Below are positions 62,400-64,000 of a stretch of 64,000 nucleotides of DNA, one piece after another (positions within the stretch are counted from its first letter, which is position 1; each line of letters begins with the position of its first letter). A program made the position numbers and the translations under genes. The notes beneath the pieces were generated by a model. The model saw only the letters and a program-made list of their open reading frames with translations. It was not told where the DNA came from and did no database searches. This DNA is from Sphingobacterium faecium (GTDB lineage: Bacteria > Bacteroidota > Bacteroidia > Sphingobacteriales > Sphingobacteriaceae), in NCBI RefSeq assembly GCF_003054045.1, contig NZ_QBKH01000003.1, positions 372,001 to 436,000 on the forward strand. The letters run 5' to 3'.

Positions 62400-62696
62400 T
62401 CAGTGCGGTTGCAGTAATTCTACAGTGCTGCGGTATCCCGGATGATAGGAGGGTTTATACTTTATGAAGCCATAAATTTGCAGTTCCTTAAAGTATTTGT
62501 GATATGTGGGTGTTGTATTAATATGCGAGAGAGCCATTAGTTTACTTCTGCTTACCCGTATAATCTTGCTTTCATTTTGCCTATAGGCTAATCGCGTAAT
62601 TGCAAGTAGTAGGCTTATATGCCAAACATTCAGTCTGGGATCATCACAAATATGATCAAGGTATGTCAAACCTCTTTTGGATACATCAGTTTTCAT
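62400..62696 (-). CDS. Helix-turn-helix-like protein, mobile-element type
   Basis: This 98-residue basic protein (DPRLNVWHISLLLAITRLAY, KLMALSHINTTPTYHKYFKE then LQIYGFIKYKPSYHPG) has the outline of a small winged-helix protein. Such a protein directly behind an excisionase-like gene is usual in Bacteroidota integrative elements, though I cannot name the family. Its start overlaps the end of the upstream gene by 11 bases, so they are translated together. Its last codons lie in a dispersed repeat. Confidence 0.6.
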   Translation of the reverse strand: MKTDVSKRGLTYLDHICDDPRLNVWHISLLLAITRLAYRQNESKIIRVSRSKLMALSHINTTPTYHKYFKELQIYGFIKYKPSYHPGYRSTVELLQPH

Positions 62697-62949
62697 CTTG
62701 AAATAATTTTTGAAGGTCTGACCTGTTGTAATAATAAGAACCCATTACCTTTTTGTGGCGGATCTTCCCAGTGATTCTTAAGTTCTGCAGCGTGGCAGGT
62801 GAAATGTCCATCATTTTCCGGATGGCCTTGCTTCGTAGCCAGTCAAATTCTTCAGTAGGCGGGACAAGACTGCCTACCAACATCTGTTGTATATCCGAAA
62901 GCATTCTTATCCTGAATTGTTCCAAATCCTGTTTTGATACTATTTCCAT
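62686..62949 (-). CDS. Excisionase-like helix-turn-helix protein
   Basis: This 87-residue protein begins with a coiled N-terminus (SKQDLEQFRIRMLSDIQQML) and has a MerR/excisionase-type helix-turn-helix: LRSKAIRKMMDISPATLQNL followed by GKIRHKKVMGSYYYNRSDLQ. This pattern is that of the small DNA-binding proteins near tyrosine recombinases in Bacteroidota mobile elements. The recombinase itself is not in the window and may lie beyond 64000. Confidence 0.75.
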   Translation of the reverse strand: MEIVSKQDLEQFRIRMLSDIQQMLVGSLVPPTEEFDWLRSKAIRKMMDISPATLQNLRITGKIRHKKVMGSYYYNRSDLQKLFQDEN

Positions 62950-63287
62950 ATTCTATAATTTGTATGGCTCAAAATTGTAGGATAATGATGCGAGATTATG
63001 AAATTGTTGATAATGATACTCGTTTTGGCGTACGGTTTCCGTTTATGTAATAATTTGTTTTTCTTTTTATAATTTTAAAAACACAACCATTATAATGATT
63101 TAGGTTGAAAAAAATAGAAATATAGAAAGTGAATTCTTCGAAAAGCACTATGCATTGTGAAAAATCAGGATTATAGCAGCAAGTGAGCAAATAGACGATA
63201 ATCAATGCCAGTATAAGATGTTTTTGACCAACATATGTTTGCCATACGGTGTATTTGTAATTGTATCTTTTGTAGACGGTGAGCTGT
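62950..63287. promoter_or_regulatory. Promoter stretch of the helix-turn-helix pair
   Basis: No gene lies here. GATGCGAGATTA at about 62988-62999 resembles, in reverse, a TCTCGCATAATCATGCGA dyad near 63855-63872, which may be related regulatory or integration sites. The similarity covers about 10 bases and could be chance. Confidence 0.3.
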
Positions 63288-63656
63288 TTACTTCTTAATT
63301 TTTCTGGATATAAAACGCTGGTGGTTTTTCTTTAGATCCTCATTGAATTCCTTGCTTATGAACTTATCATTGATCTCTCCATTACCATATTTATATTCCC
63401 GGCCAATTTCTTTCTCGCCTGCTTCTGCGAGCTGGCCGAGCGTGTTGGCAACAAAATTTCCTTTATCCTTTTTTCTGGGAATGACTAAATTTGGTAGTGA
63501 TTCCATATAAATATTCCATTTCCCATCTTCTCTGCTTAACAAGCTTAAAGAACATATGCTGGTCATAGGCTTACCTTGGAACCGCTGCCGGTGCACCATC
63601 AAGTTATAGCTGCAGCTGGCCAAATAATGCCCCTGGTACTCCTTACAAGGACTCAC
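63288..63656 (-). CDS. Hypothetical protein, mobile-element associated
   Basis: This 122-residue basic protein has a Cys-containing start (MSPCKEYQGHYLASCSYNLM), a strand-rich middle (KPMTSICSLSLLSREDGKWN) and a very basic helical C-terminus (EFNEDLKKNHQRFISRKIKK). It has no signal peptide or family. It lies upstream of the helix-turn-helix pair on the same strand, so it may be an element gene. Confidence 0.5.
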   Translation of the reverse strand: MSPCKEYQGHYLASCSYNLMVHRQRFQGKPMTSICSLSLLSREDGKWNIYMESLPNLVIPRKKDKGNFVANTLGQLAEAGEKEIGREYKYGNGEINDKFISKEFNEDLKKNHQRFISRKIKK

Positions 63657-64000
63657 TTAGCTCATTATGTGTCTTTAATATTAATTAATGAAAAATTAAA
63701 GTCGCAAAATGTCTTTAATTCAATATATTTTTCAGGCAGCTCTGCTGACTTTTTGAGTGTCTCGGCTACAAGATATTTCAGGAATTCAGGCATAGAATGT
63801 TTTATAATAAAATGCCTATTCTTAAACCATTTTATTGGAATTATAGCTCGAAATCTCTCGCATAATCATGCGATTTAAATTGGATGATGACTTAAGAATT
63901 TAAACCAAAAAGCGTTCGGTGTCAATCTCCACGCTTGCTAAATCAATATCAACTCCAGTTTAGGAGTTCTATTATATTTCCGTCAGGATCCGAGATATAA
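63657..64000. other. End of window, no gene seen
   Basis: No coding frame on either strand is convincing. A TCGCAT-AATC-ATGCGA dyad lies at about 63857-63872. The window ends inside non-coding DNA. Confidence 0.35.

Overview
The window is chromosomal DNA of a Bacteroidota, most likely a Sphingobacterium-like member of the Sphingobacteriaceae. The evidence is two SusC/SusD pairs, a hybrid two-component system with an AraC output domain, many lipoproteins with signal peptidase II boxes, a GLPGLI-family protein, low GC content, and promoter -7 boxes of the TAnnTTTG type. I saw no rRNA, tRNA or CRISPR array.

Layout. 0-7 kb: the C-terminal part of a hybrid sensor regulator, a SusC/SusD nutrient-uptake pair and a perfect 21-bp terminator. 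7-19 kb: a gene-poor, decayed accessory stretch with an orphan polysaccharide flippase, several unknown small proteins that look like immunity proteins, remnants of polymorphic (RHS-type) toxins lying next to intact immunity-like genes, a truncated Rpn/PDDEXK transposase and a cold-shock protein. 19-24.4 kb: a second SusC/SusD pair followed by a fasciclin-domain lipoprotein. 24.5-28.4 kb: more decayed toxin/immunity-type debris with DUF3606, CinA-like and small lipoprotein genes. 28.6-31.5 kb: two divergent lipoproteins that look like aerolysin-type beta-pore-forming proteins, then a Cys/His-tailed lipoprotein. 31.8-35.8 kb: an outer-membrane beta-barrel protein, a GLPGLI protein and a small secreted protein in one direction. 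36.5-40.6 kb: DUF421, a lipoprotein, a disrupted Rpn transposase, a YhcG-type nuclease fragment and a decayed second copy of the Cys/His-tailed lipoprotein. 40.9-44.3 kb: three lipoproteins in a row, the last a clostripain-family (C11) protease. 44.9-60.3 kb: a dense set of small-molecule stress and detoxification genes (serine hydrolase, Crp-type regulator and NmrA protein, DapB-like reductase, nitronate monooxygenase, epoxide hydrolase, TetR with NTF2-like and alpha/beta hydrolase, NmrA with HxlR, MdaB-like quinone reductase with LysR, AraC with a small catalase and cytochrome b561). 60.6-64 kb: unknown membrane proteins and a helix-turn-helix/excisionase-like pair that may mark the edge of a mobile element.

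How the genes fit together. The first SusCD pair is probably controlled by the sensor regulator before it, but no glycoside hydrolase lies in the window, so its substrate cannot be named. The 45-60 kb block reads as a modular defence against electrophiles, quinones and peroxides: each enzyme or pair carries its own one-component regulator, and for the TetR and Crp modules matching operator-like dyads can be seen. The 12-28 kb and 38-45 kb regions share repeated and broken pieces, which points to past insertion, duplication and loss. The most unusual intact genes are the divergent aerolysin-like lipoproteins and the three-lipoprotein cluster ending in the C11 protease.
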